A stretch of DNA of 24,660 bases from an uncultured Collinsella sp. (GTDB lineage: Bacteria > Actinomycetota > Coriobacteriia > Coriobacteriales > Coriobacteriaceae): positions 1 through 24,660 of the forward strand of contig CATZKS010000016.1 of assembly GCA_958421035.1 (NCBI GenBank), written 5' to 3'. Shown piece by piece: positions 1-7,687 of the stretch; the first letter of the stretch is position 1, and every line of letters begins with the position of its first letter. Below the pieces are notes generated by a model. The model was not told where the DNA came from, searched no databases, and was given only the letters and a program-made list of their open reading frames with translations. The position numbers and the translations under genes were made by a program.

Positions 1-47
1 GAGGAATTACCCCGCCACCCCGGGGCCCCCTCCGTCAGTAACCGGTC
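1..47. other. Short intergenic end of window
   Basis: This GC-rich stretch lies downstream of the minus-strand ABC exporter gene. It contains the small palindrome GGGGCCCC but no clear stem followed by a T-run, so no terminator can be called. The window starts too close to say more. Confidence 0.5.
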
Positions 48-1967
48 CTACTCCAGCTCAAACGCTCCGGTATAGAGCTGGTAGTAATACCCGCGCTTGG
101 CGATCAGCTCGTCGTGGTTGCCGCGCTCGATGATGCGGCCGTGATCCAGACAGATGATCGCGTCGGAGTTGCGCACGGTGGACAGGCGGTGCGCGATGAC
201 AAACGTCGTGCGGCCTTCCATGAGCTTGTCCATGCCGGCTTGCACGATGGCCTCGGTGCGGGTATCGATGCTCGACGTGGCCTCGTCCAGGATCATCGCC
301 GGCGGATCGGCGACGGCGGCGCGTGCGATCGAGATCAGCTGGCGCTGGCCCTGCGACAGCTGTGCGCCGTTGCCGGTGAGCATGGTGTCGTAGCCGTCGG
401 GCAGGCGGGTGATAAAGTCGTCCGCGCCCGCGAGCTTGGCCGCCGCGATGCACTCCTCGTCGGTAGCGTCCAGGTTGCCGTAGCGGATGTTATCCATCAC
501 GGTGCCGGTGAACAGGTTCACGTCCTGTAGCACGACGCCCAGCGAGCGGCGCAGATCGGCCTTGCGGATCTTGTTGACGTTGATGCCGTCGTAGCGGATC
601 TTGCCGTCGGCGATGTCATAGAAGCGGTTGATGAGGTTGGTGATGGTCGTCTTGCCGGCACCGGTGGCGCCGACAAACGCGACCTTCTGACCCGGCTTGG
701 CAAACACGGACACGCCGTGCAGCACCTCGTGGTCGGGCGTGTAGCCAAAGTCGACGTTGTCCATGACCAGGTCGCCACGCAGCGGCACGTATTCGATCTC
801 GCCGGTCGCGCGGTGCGGATGTTTCCACGCCCACATGCCGGTGTGGTGGTCGGCCTCCTCGAGCTGCCAGGTGTCGGGGTTCACCTGCGCGTTGATGAGC
901 GTCACGTAGCCCTCGTCGGCCTCGGGCTTCTCGTCAATGAGCTCAAAGATGCGGTCGGCACCGGCGAGGCCCATGACCACGGCGTTGATCTGCTGCGAGA
1001 TCTGGCCAATCTGTCCGCAGAACTGCTTGGTCATGTTGAGGAACGGCACCACGACGGCGATGGACAGCGCCATGCCCGAGATGCTCAGGTTGGGCACGCC
1101 CAGCGCCAGGAAAATGCCGCCTGCCAGTGCGACCAGCACGTAGAGCAGGTTTCCCAGGTTCATAAGGATGGGCATGAGGATGTTGGCGTACATGTTGGCC
1201 TTCTGCGAGACCTCGAAGAGCTTTTCGTTGCGCTCGTCAAAATCGGCCTCGGCGGCAGACTCGTGGCAGAATGCCTTGACGACCTTCTGGCCGTTCATGA
1301 CTTCCTCGATATGGCCCTCGACAACGCCGAGCTCGGTCTGCTGCGCAATAAAGAAGCGCGCGGAGTTGGAGCCGAGCAGCTTGGTCATAAAGGTCATAAA
1401 GGCGACGCCTGCCACAATGACCAGGCACATCCAAACACTGTAGTACAGCATGATAAAGAACACCGTGACGATGACGATGGTCGTCATGAGCAGGTTGGGC
1501 AGCGACTGGCTGATCATCTGGCGCAGCGTGTCGATGTCGTTGGTGTAGTGGCTCATGATGTCGCCGCGCTGGTGCGTGTCGAAGTAGCGAATCGGCAGGT
1601 CCTGCATGCGGTTGAACATCTTCTCGCGCAGCTTCTCGAGCGAGCCCTGCGTGACGATGGCCATGGCGCGGTTCCAGAACAGCGAGGACAGGATGCCGAC
1701 GCCGTAGATGCAGGCGAGGGTGGTCACGAGCTGTGCGATCTTGGGCTGTGCAGCTTCCCAATCGCCCGACTGCCACGATTCGCTAATAATCTGCAGGGCG
1801 CTCTGAAGGAAGGTCGCGCCGATGGAGTTGATGATGGCGCAGAGCACCACGCCGACGACGACGAGGGGCAAAAGCACGGGGTAGAAGCCAAAGAGCGTCT
1901 TGATGAGGCGCGACATGGTGCCACCCTTGCGGTTGAGCGCGCGCTCGGCGGTCGTTGCCTTACTCAT
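48..1967 (-). CDS. ABC exporter subunit, canonical ATPase half
   Basis: A 639-aa half transporter (membrane domain fused to ATPase) of the multidrug/lipid exporter type. Six membrane helices fill roughly residues 25-330. The ATPase domain has Walker A GATGAGKTT (about 431), signature LSQGQ (about 535), Walker B with catalytic Glu in ILDEATSSID (about 557) and the switch His in IAHRLS (about 591). A linker rich in His and Trp (HHTGMWAWKHPH) between the domains is typical of the LmrD/YfiC-like partner of heterodimeric exporters. The start chosen has AGGAGG eight bases upstream and overlaps the stop of the upstream partner by 8 bases; a second possible start, MSRLIK, lies 17 codons inside. Inference: with the next gene it forms an efflux pump at the cytoplasmic membrane; the substrate cannot be told from sequence. 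Confidence 0.93.
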   Translation of the reverse strand: MSKATTAERALNRKGGTMSRLIKTLFGFYPVLLPLVVVGVVLCAIINSIGATFLQSALQIISESWQSGDWEAAQPKIAQLVTTLACIYGVGILSSLFWNRAMAIVTQGSLEKLREKMFNRMQDLPIRYFDTHQRGDIMSHYTNDIDTLRQMISQSLPNLLMTTIVIVTVFFIMLYYSVWMCLVIVAGVAFMTFMTKLLGSNSARFFIAQQTELGVVEGHIEEVMNGQKVVKAFCHESAAEADFDERNEKLFEVSQKANMYANILMPILMNLGNLLYVLVALAGGIFLALGVPNLSISGMALSIAVVVPFLNMTKQFCGQIGQISQQINAVVMGLAGADRIFELIDEKPEADEGYVTLINAQVNPDTWQLEEADHHTGMWAWKHPHRATGEIEYVPLRGDLVMDNVDFGYTPDHEVLHGVSVFAKPGQKVAFVGATGAGKTTITNLINRFYDIADGKIRYDGINVNKIRKADLRRSLGVVLQDVNLFTGTVMDNIRYGNLDATDEECIAAAKLAGADDFITRLPDGYDTMLTGNGAQLSQGQRQLISIARAAVADPPAMILDEATSSIDTRTEAIVQAGMDKLMEGRTTFVIAHRLSTVRNSDAIICLDHGRIIERGNHDELIAKRGYYYQLYTGAFELE

Positions 1968-3774
1968 GTGCCTCGCCTCCTTCCTTGGTCTGAGCTTGTG
2001 TTGCGGATGCCTCGGTGTCGGCTTCGACGGCCTCTTCGCCCTCGGCAGACATCTTGTTCTGCGAGGTGAAGGTCTCGCGGTAGATCTCGCTCGTCTTGAG
2101 CAGCTCGTCGTGGTTACCGATCTGCGCGATACGGCCGCCCTCCATGACGATGATGCGGTCTGCGTCCTGCACGGAGCTGATGCGCTGGGCGATGATGCGC
2201 TTGGTCGTGTTGGGCAGGTAGCTTGCCGGCCCTGCGCGAATCTTGGCGTCGGTCTTGGTGTCGACGGCGCTGGTGGAGTCGTCCAGGATCAAGATCTTGG
2301 GGCGACGCAGCAGGGCGCGCGCAATGCACAGGCGCTGCTTCTGACCTCCCGAGACATTGGAGCCGCCCTGTTCGATCCAGGTGTCATAGCCCTTGGGGAA
2401 GCCGTCGACAAACTCGTCGGTGCAGGCCAGATGTGCCGCCTCGCGGACCTCCTCGTCGGTGGCGTTCGGGTCGCCCCAGCGCAGGTTCTCGGCAATCGTG
2501 CCGCTAAACAGCACGTTTTTCTGCAATACCATGGCCACTTGGTGGCGCAGGGCGTCCAAGTCGTAGTCGCGCACATCCACGCCGCCCACGCGCACGGTGC
2601 CTTCGGTGGCGTCGTACAGGCGGGCGATGAGGTTTACAAGCGTGGACTTGGCCGAGCCGGTGCCGCCGATGATGCCGATGGTCTCGCCGCTCTTAATGTG
2701 CAGGTCGATATCGTCGAGCGCCTGGCGCTTCGCATGCGCGGAGTACTTAAAGCTCACGTGGTCAAAGTCGATGGAGCCGTCGGCAACCTCGAGCACGGGC
2801 TCGGCGGGATCGGCGATCGTGGGCTCGGCGGCCAACACCTCGGTAATGCGGTGTGCCGATTCGTCGGCCATGGTCACCATGACAAAGATCATCGACAACT
2901 GCATCAGACTCATCAGAATCTGGAAGCCATAGGTAAAGATCGAGGAGAGCTGGCCCACGTCGAACAGCGTTCCCTGGCTCGTGATGATGAGCTTGGAGCC
3001 CAGGTAGATGATGACGACAAACGCGCCGTTGACGCAGATGTTCATCATGGGGTTGTTAAAGGCGAGCAGCTTCTCGGCGCGGGTGAAGTCCATCTGGACG
3101 TCGCGTGCGGCGGTCGCGAACTTCTCCTTCTCAAAGTCTTCGCGCACATAGCTCTTAACTACGCGCATGCCGGTGACGTTTTCCTCGACGGACTCGTTAA
3201 GGGCGTCGTACTTGTGGAACACGCGCGAGAAGATGGGGCGCACCTTAAAGATGATAAAGAACAGCCCAAAGCCCAGCAGTGGAATGATGACCAGGTAGAC
3301 CATGGCGACGCTGCCGCCCATGATAAATGCCATGGTAAAGGCGAAGATCAGTACCAGCGGCGCGCGCACGGCGATACGGATGATCATCATAAAGGCCTGC
3401 TGCACGTTGTTGATATCGGTGGTCAGGCGCGTGACGAGCGAGGAGCTCGAGAACTCATCGATGTTGGCAAAGCTGAACGTCTGGATCTTGTAGAACAGGT
3501 CGTGACGCAGGTTCTTAGCGAAGCCGCAGCTCGCATGGCTGCAGGTGACGCCGGCAGCGGCGCCAAAAGCAAGCGATGTCAGCGCGATGAGCACCAAAAA
3601 GCCCGCGGTGGGAAGCATCTCGGCCACGGTGGCGCCGTCTTTGATGGCATCGATCAGGTTGGCGGTGATAAATGGAATCAGCATCTCGCAGAGCACCTCG
3701 CCAAGCACGAGCAATGGCGTAGCAACGGTGACTTTCATATAGTCGCGGATGCTTCCCATGAGGGTTTTAATCAT
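1960..3774 (-). CDS. ABC exporter subunit, degenerate ATPase half
   Basis: A 604-aa half transporter with six membrane helices (about residues 15-310) and an ATPase domain. Its nucleotide site is degenerate in three places. Walker A reads GGTGSAKST, with Ala where Gly normally precedes the Lys. Walker B ends LDDSTSAVD, with Asp in place of the catalytic Glu. The switch His is Gln in IAQRIS. The signature VSGGQ is intact, so this protein would complete the working ATP site of the other subunit while its own Walker site would be weak or inactive. This asymmetry is well known in heterodimeric exporters such as TM287/288 and LmrCD. An acidic, Ala/Glu-rich tail of about 30 residues follows the ATPase. 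It overlaps the MarR gene upstream and the partner gene downstream by 8 bases each, so all three should be translated in step. Confidence 0.92.
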   Translation of the reverse strand: MIKTLMGSIRDYMKVTVATPLLVLGEVLCEMLIPFITANLIDAIKDGATVAEMLPTAGFLVLIALTSLAFGAAAGVTCSHASCGFAKNLRHDLFYKIQTFSFANIDEFSSSSLVTRLTTDINNVQQAFMMIIRIAVRAPLVLIFAFTMAFIMGGSVAMVYLVIIPLLGFGLFFIIFKVRPIFSRVFHKYDALNESVEENVTGMRVVKSYVREDFEKEKFATAARDVQMDFTRAEKLLAFNNPMMNICVNGAFVVIIYLGSKLIITSQGTLFDVGQLSSIFTYGFQILMSLMQLSMIFVMVTMADESAHRITEVLAAEPTIADPAEPVLEVADGSIDFDHVSFKYSAHAKRQALDDIDLHIKSGETIGIIGGTGSAKSTLVNLIARLYDATEGTVRVGGVDVRDYDLDALRHQVAMVLQKNVLFSGTIAENLRWGDPNATDEEVREAAHLACTDEFVDGFPKGYDTWIEQGGSNVSGGQKQRLCIARALLRRPKILILDDSTSAVDTKTDAKIRAGPASYLPNTTKRIIAQRISSVQDADRIIVMEGGRIAQIGNHDELLKTSEIYRETFTSQNKMSAEGEEAVEADTEASATQAQTKEGGEAHE

Positions 3775-4270
3775 CCAGTTCCTCCCAGGTTACACGGATT
3801 TTCTCGAGCATTTCGGCGAGCTGCTCGCGCTCGTCGTGGGTGAGCGCGCTAAAGGCCTGCTCTCTAAAGCGGATGCGGGCCGCCTGCTCAACGCGGGCCT
3901 TTTCCCATCCCGCATCGGTCAGGCGGATGGTGAGCTGCCGACGGTCTTTGGGATTGCGACTGCGCTCGATAAGACCGCCCAGTTCGAGCTTGGACAGAAT
4001 CTCGGAAAGGGACCCCGGCTTGAGGTCGAAGTGCATGCCGAGCTCCTGTTGGGACAGCTCGCCGGTCGGCTGCTTGGCGAGTAGGCAGACAATAGGCGCC
4101 TTGCCAGATATGCCGCCGCCGTGAAAATGCATGTAATGGCCGCAAAACCCCAGCCCATGGAGGATTCTCTTGGCGAGACGGTCCTCCTTGGACTGAGTCT
4201 CGGGCTCGTCTACCGGCTGCGAGGGGTCGTCGCCGGGTTCATGCGGATGGGCGTGTGGTTCAACACACAT
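3767..4270 (-). CDS. MarR-family transcriptional regulator
   Basis: A 167-aa protein with a winged helix-turn-helix at about residues 55-120: ELSQQELGMHFDLKPGSLSE is the helix-turn-helix region and RSRNPKDRRQLTIRLTDAG the wing. A C-terminal helix serves dimerisation. MarR proteins usually repress efflux genes and release DNA when they bind a small molecule. Its position as first gene of an exporter operon, with an inverted repeat over the promoter, fits a self-regulating repressor. Unusual is the first 50 residues: a His/Pro/Asp-rich tail (PHAHPHEPGDD) and a Cys/His cluster (GFCGHYMHFHGGG) that could bind metal or react with oxidants, though this is only inference. The start has AAAGGAG 12 bases upstream, a rather long spacing; no better start lies inside before the helix-turn-helix. 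Confidence 0.9.
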   Translation of the reverse strand: MCVEPHAHPHEPGDDPSQPVDEPETQSKEDRLAKRILHGLGFCGHYMHFHGGGISGKAPIVCLLAKQPTGELSQQELGMHFDLKPGSLSEILSKLELGGLIERSRNPKDRRQLTIRLTDAGWEKARVEQAARIRFREQAFSALTHDEREQLAEMLEKIRVTWEELDD

Positions 4271-4291
4271 ATCTAATCTTCGCTCCTTTCT

Positions 4292-4327
4292 TTAGTTAGG
4301 TAGTGGAATTGTTTTGTGCCTAACTAA
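4292..4327. promoter_or_regulatory. Inverted repeat, probable MarR operator
   Basis: Perfect 9-bp arms TTAGTTAGG (4292-4300) and CCTAACTAA (4319-4327) are separated by 18 bases, so they lie nearly three helical turns apart centre to centre (27 bp). The right arm overlaps the -10 box and expected start site of the minus-strand promoter. TTAGTTAG-like half-sites are common for MarR repressors. Binding here would block RNA polymerase and give autorepression of the exporter operon. Confidence 0.65.
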
Positions 4328-4354
4328 TCTAGGAGCATGAGAAATGAATGTCAA
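4326..4354 (-). promoter_or_regulatory. Promoter of marR-ABC exporter operon
   Basis: On the minus strand a perfect -35 box TTGACA (4354-4349) is followed after exactly 17 bases by TAGATT (4331-4326), matching four of six -10 positions. Transcription would begin near 4319, about 50 bases before the MarR start codon. The probable operator overlaps the -10 box. Confidence 0.75.
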
Positions 4355-4369
4355 GGTACCAAACTAGTG

Positions 4370-4412
4370 GTTACGCGGTTTTACCAAACCGCGTAACGGC
4401 ACGACGCTGCAA
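4370..4412. repeat. Hairpin repeat, copy 1
   Basis: Arms GTTACGCGGTTT (4370-4381) and AAACCGCGTAAC (4386-4397) pair perfectly over 12 bp around loop TACC, followed by CGACGCTGC. A second copy at 24575 has the same stem with two inner pairs swapped and the same loop and tail. Here it lies between the divergent exporter operon and the vitamin B6 kinase gene. TACACT at 4426 may be a -10 box for the kinase gene, but no convincing -35 box is seen. Confidence 0.75.
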
Positions 4413-4481
4413 ACGCTCCCTGCGCTACACTTAGTCGCACTGTGGCGCTGCTGCGCCGTGCCCGAACCAAGGGAGACCCTC

Positions 4482-5306
4482 ATGAAGAACACTCAGCTGC
4501 TGCTGATCAACGATATGTGCGGCTACGGCAAGGTTGCGCTTTCCGCCATGCTGCCGGTGCTGTCGCACATGGGTTACCGTATCCACAATCTGCCGACGGC
4601 ACTTGTGTCCGATACGCTCAACTATCCCAAGTTCTACATCCATGACACCACCGAGTACGTGCGCCAGAGCCTCGCCATCTGGGAGGATCTCGGCTTTGAG
4701 TTCGACGCCATCTCCACCGGCTTTATCGTGACCGAGGAAGAGACGCGCATTATTTCGGACTTCTGCCACCGTCGCGCGCAAAAGGGCACCAAGGTGTTCG
4801 TCGACCCCATCATGGGCGACAACGGCAAGCTCTACGCCGGCGTGCCCGAGTCCACGATCGGCCTCATGCGCAGCCTGCTCGAGTGCGCCGACTATGCGGT
4901 GCCAAACTACACCGAGGCGTGCCTGCTCACCGATACGCCCATTGCCGAGCAAATCACGCCCGATAAGGGCCGCGCTCTTGTGGATGCCGTGCGTGCCTTG
5001 GGCGCCAAGTCGGTGGTCATTACGAGCGCTGTGGTCGACGGTGCGAATGTCGTCATCGGTTACGACCATGTGGCGGGGGAGTACTTTACGATTCCCTTCG
5101 ACCTGATCCCGGTCTACTTCCCGGGCACGGGCGACACGTTCTCGGCGGTGCTCGTCGGCCGCGTTATGGCAGGTTGGAGTCTGCAGCGCGCGACGAGCGA
5201 TGCCATGCGCGTGGTAGCCGAGCTTATCGAGCGCAATGCCGACCAGGAGGATAAGTCCGCCGGCCTTCCCATCGAGGCCTGCCTGGATGTGATTGACCAT
5301 GAGTAA
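4482..5306 (+). CDS. pdxY: Pyridoxal/pyridoxamine kinase
   Basis: A 274-aa ribokinase-fold enzyme that phosphorylates pyridoxal, pyridoxine or pyridoxamine with ATP in the vitamin B6 salvage pathway, in the cytoplasm. Seen in the sequence: an N-terminal substrate region LINDMCGYGKVA, the motif FVDPIMGDNGKLY (about 106-118), VPNYTEACLL, and the anion-hole motif PGTGDTF (214-220) with D218 as the likely catalytic base. Length is normal for the PdxK/PdxY group. The ATG chosen has AGGGAG upstream; a GTG 24 bases earlier has no site. The stop overlaps the next gene by 8 bases. PdxY or clostridial-type pyridoxamine kinase cannot be told apart here, and the symbol is therefore approximate. A thiamine-type HMP kinase is less likely. 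Confidence 0.88.
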   Translation: MKNTQLLLINDMCGYGKVALSAMLPVLSHMGYRIHNLPTALVSDTLNYPKFYIHDTTEYVRQSLAIWEDLGFEFDAISTGFIVTEEETRIISDFCHRRAQKGTKVFVDPIMGDNGKLYAGVPESTIGLMRSLLECADYAVPNYTEACLLTDTPIAEQITPDKGRALVDAVRALGAKSVVITSAVVDGANVVIGYDHVAGEYFTIPFDLIPVYFPGTGDTFSAVLVGRVMAGWSLQRATSDAMRVVAELIERNADQEDKSAGLPIEACLDVIDHE

Positions 5307-5628
5307 CGCCGACGAGAGCAGTACCGAGGCGGCGGGCGAGAACAAGCCGCTCGGCGCGCCGCGTGGCAAGCGTCCGCGTATTCGCATTAGCTGCGTGGAC
5401 CAGCTGGGCACATGCCGCTGCCATCACGGGCACAAGCCGGGTGACGTCTTCGACTTCGACCGCGACCGCGGCAAGATGTGCGCCATGGCCTGCCATGTGG
5501 GCTTTCCCTATATCGACATCCTGCGCTATGGCGGTACCGTGCCCGGCAACGAGCCCGGCACGGCAAAGTTCTGCTGTCCCGAGGTCGATACGTTGAACGT
5601 CTGGCTCGCCGAGATCGTCGACGAGTAG
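5299..5628 (+). CDS. TIGR04076-family small cysteine-rich protein
   Basis: A 109-aa protein resembling the TIGR04076 family of unknown function. The family pattern is visible: a Cys-x-Cys-HH segment (GTCRCHHGHKPGDVFDF), then KMCAMACHVGFPYIDILRYGG, then FCCPEVD. Several conserved Cys and His residues could bind a metal, but this is inference. The first 35 residues are hydrophilic and look disordered. The ATG at 5299 lies inside the end of the kinase gene (overlap ATGAGTAA), so it is almost surely translated by re-initiation after the kinase. A TTG start two codons earlier is less likely. It is the last gene of the two-gene unit and is followed by a strong terminator. No function is assigned. 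Confidence 0.82.
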   Translation: MSNADESSTEAAGENKPLGAPRGKRPRIRISCVDQLGTCRCHHGHKPGDVFDFDRDRGKMCAMACHVGFPYIDILRYGGTVPGNEPGTAKFCCPEVDTLNVWLAEIVDE

Positions 5629-5630
5629 TT

Positions 5631-5700
5631 GAGCGTGGATTTTCTCCCGTTTAGAGCGCGCTTGAACGCTCAAAGTGGGAGATCATCCACGCTCGTTTTA
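5631..5700. terminator. Bidirectional terminator hairpin
   Basis: Arms GAGCGTGGAT (5631-5640) and ATCCACGCTC (5685-5694) pair perfectly. Inside them CTCCC pairs with GGGAG, and AGAGCG sits near CGCTC. The plus-strand tail is GTTTTA. It lies between convergent genes (kinase/TIGR04076 and phosphatase) and probably stops transcription from both sides. Confidence 0.75.
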
Positions 5701-5739
5701 TGCCGATGGCGTGGCACGTGCGTCCGCGTGCTCGCTTGC

Positions 5740-6186
5740 CTATAACTGCTCGAGCATGGCCGTGCAGCCGGCGAGCACATCGCGGTAGGTGGCATCGAAG
5801 TTGCCGGTGTACCAGGGATCGGCCACGTCGCCGGGGCGATCGGTCCAATCGAGCAGGCGCGAGATCTTGCCATCGGGGTCGCTGCCAAAAATGCGACGCA
5901 GACCTCGCGCGTTCTCGGCATCCATATAGACAATGTGGTCCCAGTTACCATACTCTGCGCGACGCACCTGGCGGGCGCGGTGCGCAACGACGGGAATCCC
6001 GACTTCACGCAGCTTGGCAACGGTGCCACGATGCGGCGGATTGCCGATCTCCTCGGTCGACGTTGCAGCGGAATCAATGACAAACTCCGCCTCGCGTCCA
6101 GCGCGGCGCACCAGCTCGGTAAACACCGACTCAGCCATCGTCGAGCGGCAGATATTCCCATGGCAGATAAACAGTACACGTTGCAT
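5740..6186 (-). CDS. Low-molecular-weight protein tyrosine phosphatase
   Basis: A 148-aa cytoplasmic phosphatase that removes phosphate from tyrosine residues. The phosphate loop is at the very N-terminus: CHGNICRS, matching Cx5R, with C8 as nucleophile and R14 binding phosphate. The general acid is D123 in the DPWY motif. Length is standard. The start at 6186 (MQRVLFIC) has AAAGGA upstream and places the loop where the family has it; an upstream in-frame start would add 15 residues not seen in the family. It lies 45 bases after the MFS gene on the same strand, so the two are probably co-transcribed. In Gram-positives such enzymes often act on capsule-type tyrosine kinases, but none is in this window. 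Confidence 0.92.
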   Translation of the reverse strand: MQRVLFICHGNICRSTMAESVFTELVRRAGREAEFVIDSAATSTEEIGNPPHRGTVAKLREVGIPVVAHRARQVRRAEYGNWDHIVYMDAENARGLRRIFGSDPDGKISRLLDWTDRPGDVADPWYTGNFDATYRDVLAGCTAMLEQL

Positions 6187-6231
6187 ATGCGGTTTCCTTT
6201 CGATCGCCATCATCGAGCTCGAGTATCGCAT

Positions 6232-7473
6232 CTACGCCTGCGCCCTCGCCCGCTTGCGCTCCCAGCGAGCCAACTTAATCGTCACCAGCGTGAGCGCCCA
6301 GGCCACAAGCGAGAACACGGCACCGACCGCGCCAACGTAGGCAATGCCAGCTCCGCTTACCACGGCGCCACCCACCGCGGTGCCAAACGAAATGCCGACA
6401 TTAAACGCCATGGGTTCTACCGAGCTCGCGAGCACCATCGACTTGGGGTGGCGGCTGCGTGCCACGTCCATAAAGTGCGTGATGCACGACACCGAGAACA
6501 GGTACATGAGCATCGCCAGGCTAAAGACAAAGACAAGTGCGAGCGGCATGGCAGCGCCTACGGCAAACAGCCCAAACAATGCCGCCGCCTGCAGCACAAA
6601 CGTCACAAGCAGCGCCTTCATGCCAAAGCGCGCATCGATCCATCCGCCCAGGATGTTCGAGACCAGGCAGAACACGCCGTAGGCCATAAGCGTGGTACTG
6701 GCTTCGACCGTGCCCATGCCCAGCACCTGCTCAAGATAAGGCGTCACGTAGCCGTAGAACACATAGACCGACCCCACGCCAAACAAGAAGATGAGCATGC
6801 CAGTGATGATGCTCGGCTCGCGCAGCAGACCCGCCTGCTCGCGAAAGGTGGCAGGCTCGTCGGTTTGCCCGGCGCGCGGCATAAACGCCACGAGCGCTCC
6901 GCAGATCAAAACGGCAAAGGCCAGCGTGCCGTACATGGCCACGTGCCAATCGAGCGTGTCGGCCACAAATTTGCCAATCGAGGTCACAAAGACCATCGCC
7001 ACGGAAAACGCACCGTACACTACCGAGATGGCAAGCGAAGTTTGCTGCGGGGACAGAAGCTCAGGGATGTACGTCACGCCTACGGCGAGCAGTGCGCCCG
7101 AGACGGAGCCCAGGACAATGCGCGAGATAAAGAGCACCTGGAAGTTGGGCGCCAACGCCATGACCAGGTTGCCGAGCACAAAGACGATGCTGTAGCACAC
7201 GAGCAGCTGGTAGCGGCGAAAACGCCCCGTGCTGAGCGCGAGCACCGGCGTCGCGATAGCGTAGACCAGTGCGAACACGCTAATAAGTTGGCCTGCGGTG
7301 GCAAGCGATACGCCGAGTTCCGTTGCCAAGTCACTTTCGATGCCGATGACCACGAACTCGGAGCAGCCGAGCGAGAATCCCAACAGCACGAGCAGCGCCA
7401 GGCAGAGCTTGGTGCGCGCAGGGGAGAGCGCGGCGGCGGTTGACTTACTTTTAGGCGTGGTTGCGGCGATCAA
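6232..7473 (-). CDS. MFS transporter, DHA1 efflux type
   Basis: A 413-aa membrane protein with about 12 helices and a break in the middle around residues 200-215 (FMPRAGQTDEPATFREQ). The N-terminal half has the loop 2-3 signature GRFRRYQLL and the RIVLGSVSGALLAVGVTY pattern of the DHA1/AraJ-like sugar or drug efflux group, driven by proton antiport. C-terminal tail is Arg/Lys-rich. The start is a TTG at 7473 with GGAG eight bases before; longer reading frame upstream runs through palindromic repeats and another gene and is not coding. It probably forms an operon with the phosphatase downstream. The substrate is unknown; drugs, sugars or nucleosides are all possible. Confidence 0.88.
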   Translation of the reverse strand: MIAATTPKSKSTAAALSPARTKLCLALLVLLGFSLGCSEFVVIGIESDLATELGVSLATAGQLISVFALVYAIATPVLALSTGRFRRYQLLVCYSIVFVLGNLVMALAPNFQVLFISRIVLGSVSGALLAVGVTYIPELLSPQQTSLAISVVYGAFSVAMVFVTSIGKFVADTLDWHVAMYGTLAFAVLICGALVAFMPRAGQTDEPATFREQAGLLREPSIITGMLIFLFGVGSVYVFYGYVTPYLEQVLGMGTVEASTTLMAYGVFCLVSNILGGWIDARFGMKALLVTFVLQAAALFGLFAVGAAMPLALVFVFSLAMLMYLFSVSCITHFMDVARSRHPKSMVLASSVEPMAFNVGISFGTAVGGAVVSGAGIAYVGAVGAVFSLVAWALTLVTIKLARWERKRARAQA

Positions 7474-7503
7474 GGTTGTCACTCCAATGTCGCATTGATA
7501 AGC

Positions 7504-7516
7504 GGGATTCAATCCC
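7504..7516. repeat. Small palindrome upstream of MFS gene
   Basis: GGGATT and AATCCC flank a single C, about 30 bases upstream of the MFS start codon. It could be an operator or only part of the repeat-rich spacer; nothing else supports a role. Confidence 0.35.
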
Positions 7517-7530
7517 TGCAACTCTAACAG

Positions 7531-7563
7531 AATGTGACAAAGGGGCAGTCCCTTTGTCACATT
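7531..7563. repeat. Intact REP-like palindrome (GACAAAGGG family)
   Basis: Perfect 14-bp arms AATGTGACAAAGGG (7531-7544) and CCCTTTGTCACATT (7550-7563) surround the 5-base loop GCAGT. Related half or weaker copies occur at 12773, 14247 and 23297, always between genes. The short, perfectly paired form with a small loop resembles repetitive extragenic palindromes moved by Y1-type (RAYT) transposases, but no such enzyme is in the window. Confidence 0.8.
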
Positions 7564-7583
7564 GCGCTGCCGGCCAGTCGCCC

Positions 7584-7648
7584 AAACCATCACAACATTC
7601 GATGAAAATCTCGAAAACGAGGAAAAGCGTCGAATGTTGTGACGGTTT
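7584..7648. repeat. Nested long palindrome
   Basis: Left arm 7584-7602 (AAACCATCACAACATTCGA) pairs with right arm 7630-7648 over 18 of 19 positions. Inside, CTCG AAAA CGAG (7610-7621) forms a second hairpin. It lies between the divergent MFS and membrane protein genes. No other copy is in the window. It may be a repeat element, a bidirectional terminator remnant or a structured RNA. Confidence 0.7.
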
Positions 7649-7687
7649 TCGTGTCCGGCGCGGGTGAGCTTCGGTGTCGTCTGGGGG

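Noticed and set aside
717..2069. Long plus-strand open frame of 450 codons opposite the ABC exporter gene
   Set aside because: Composition rich in His, Arg, Asp and Val with no motif; it mirrors the high-GC codon use of the real minus-strand gene.
1900..3843. Plus-strand open frame of 647 codons opposite the second ABC gene
   Set aside because: Same mirror effect; the minus strand has full ABC motifs, ribosome binding site and operon context.
5935..7443. Plus-strand open frame of 502 codons opposite the phosphatase and MFS genes
   Set aside because: No motif, His/Arg-rich, spans two real genes on the other strand.
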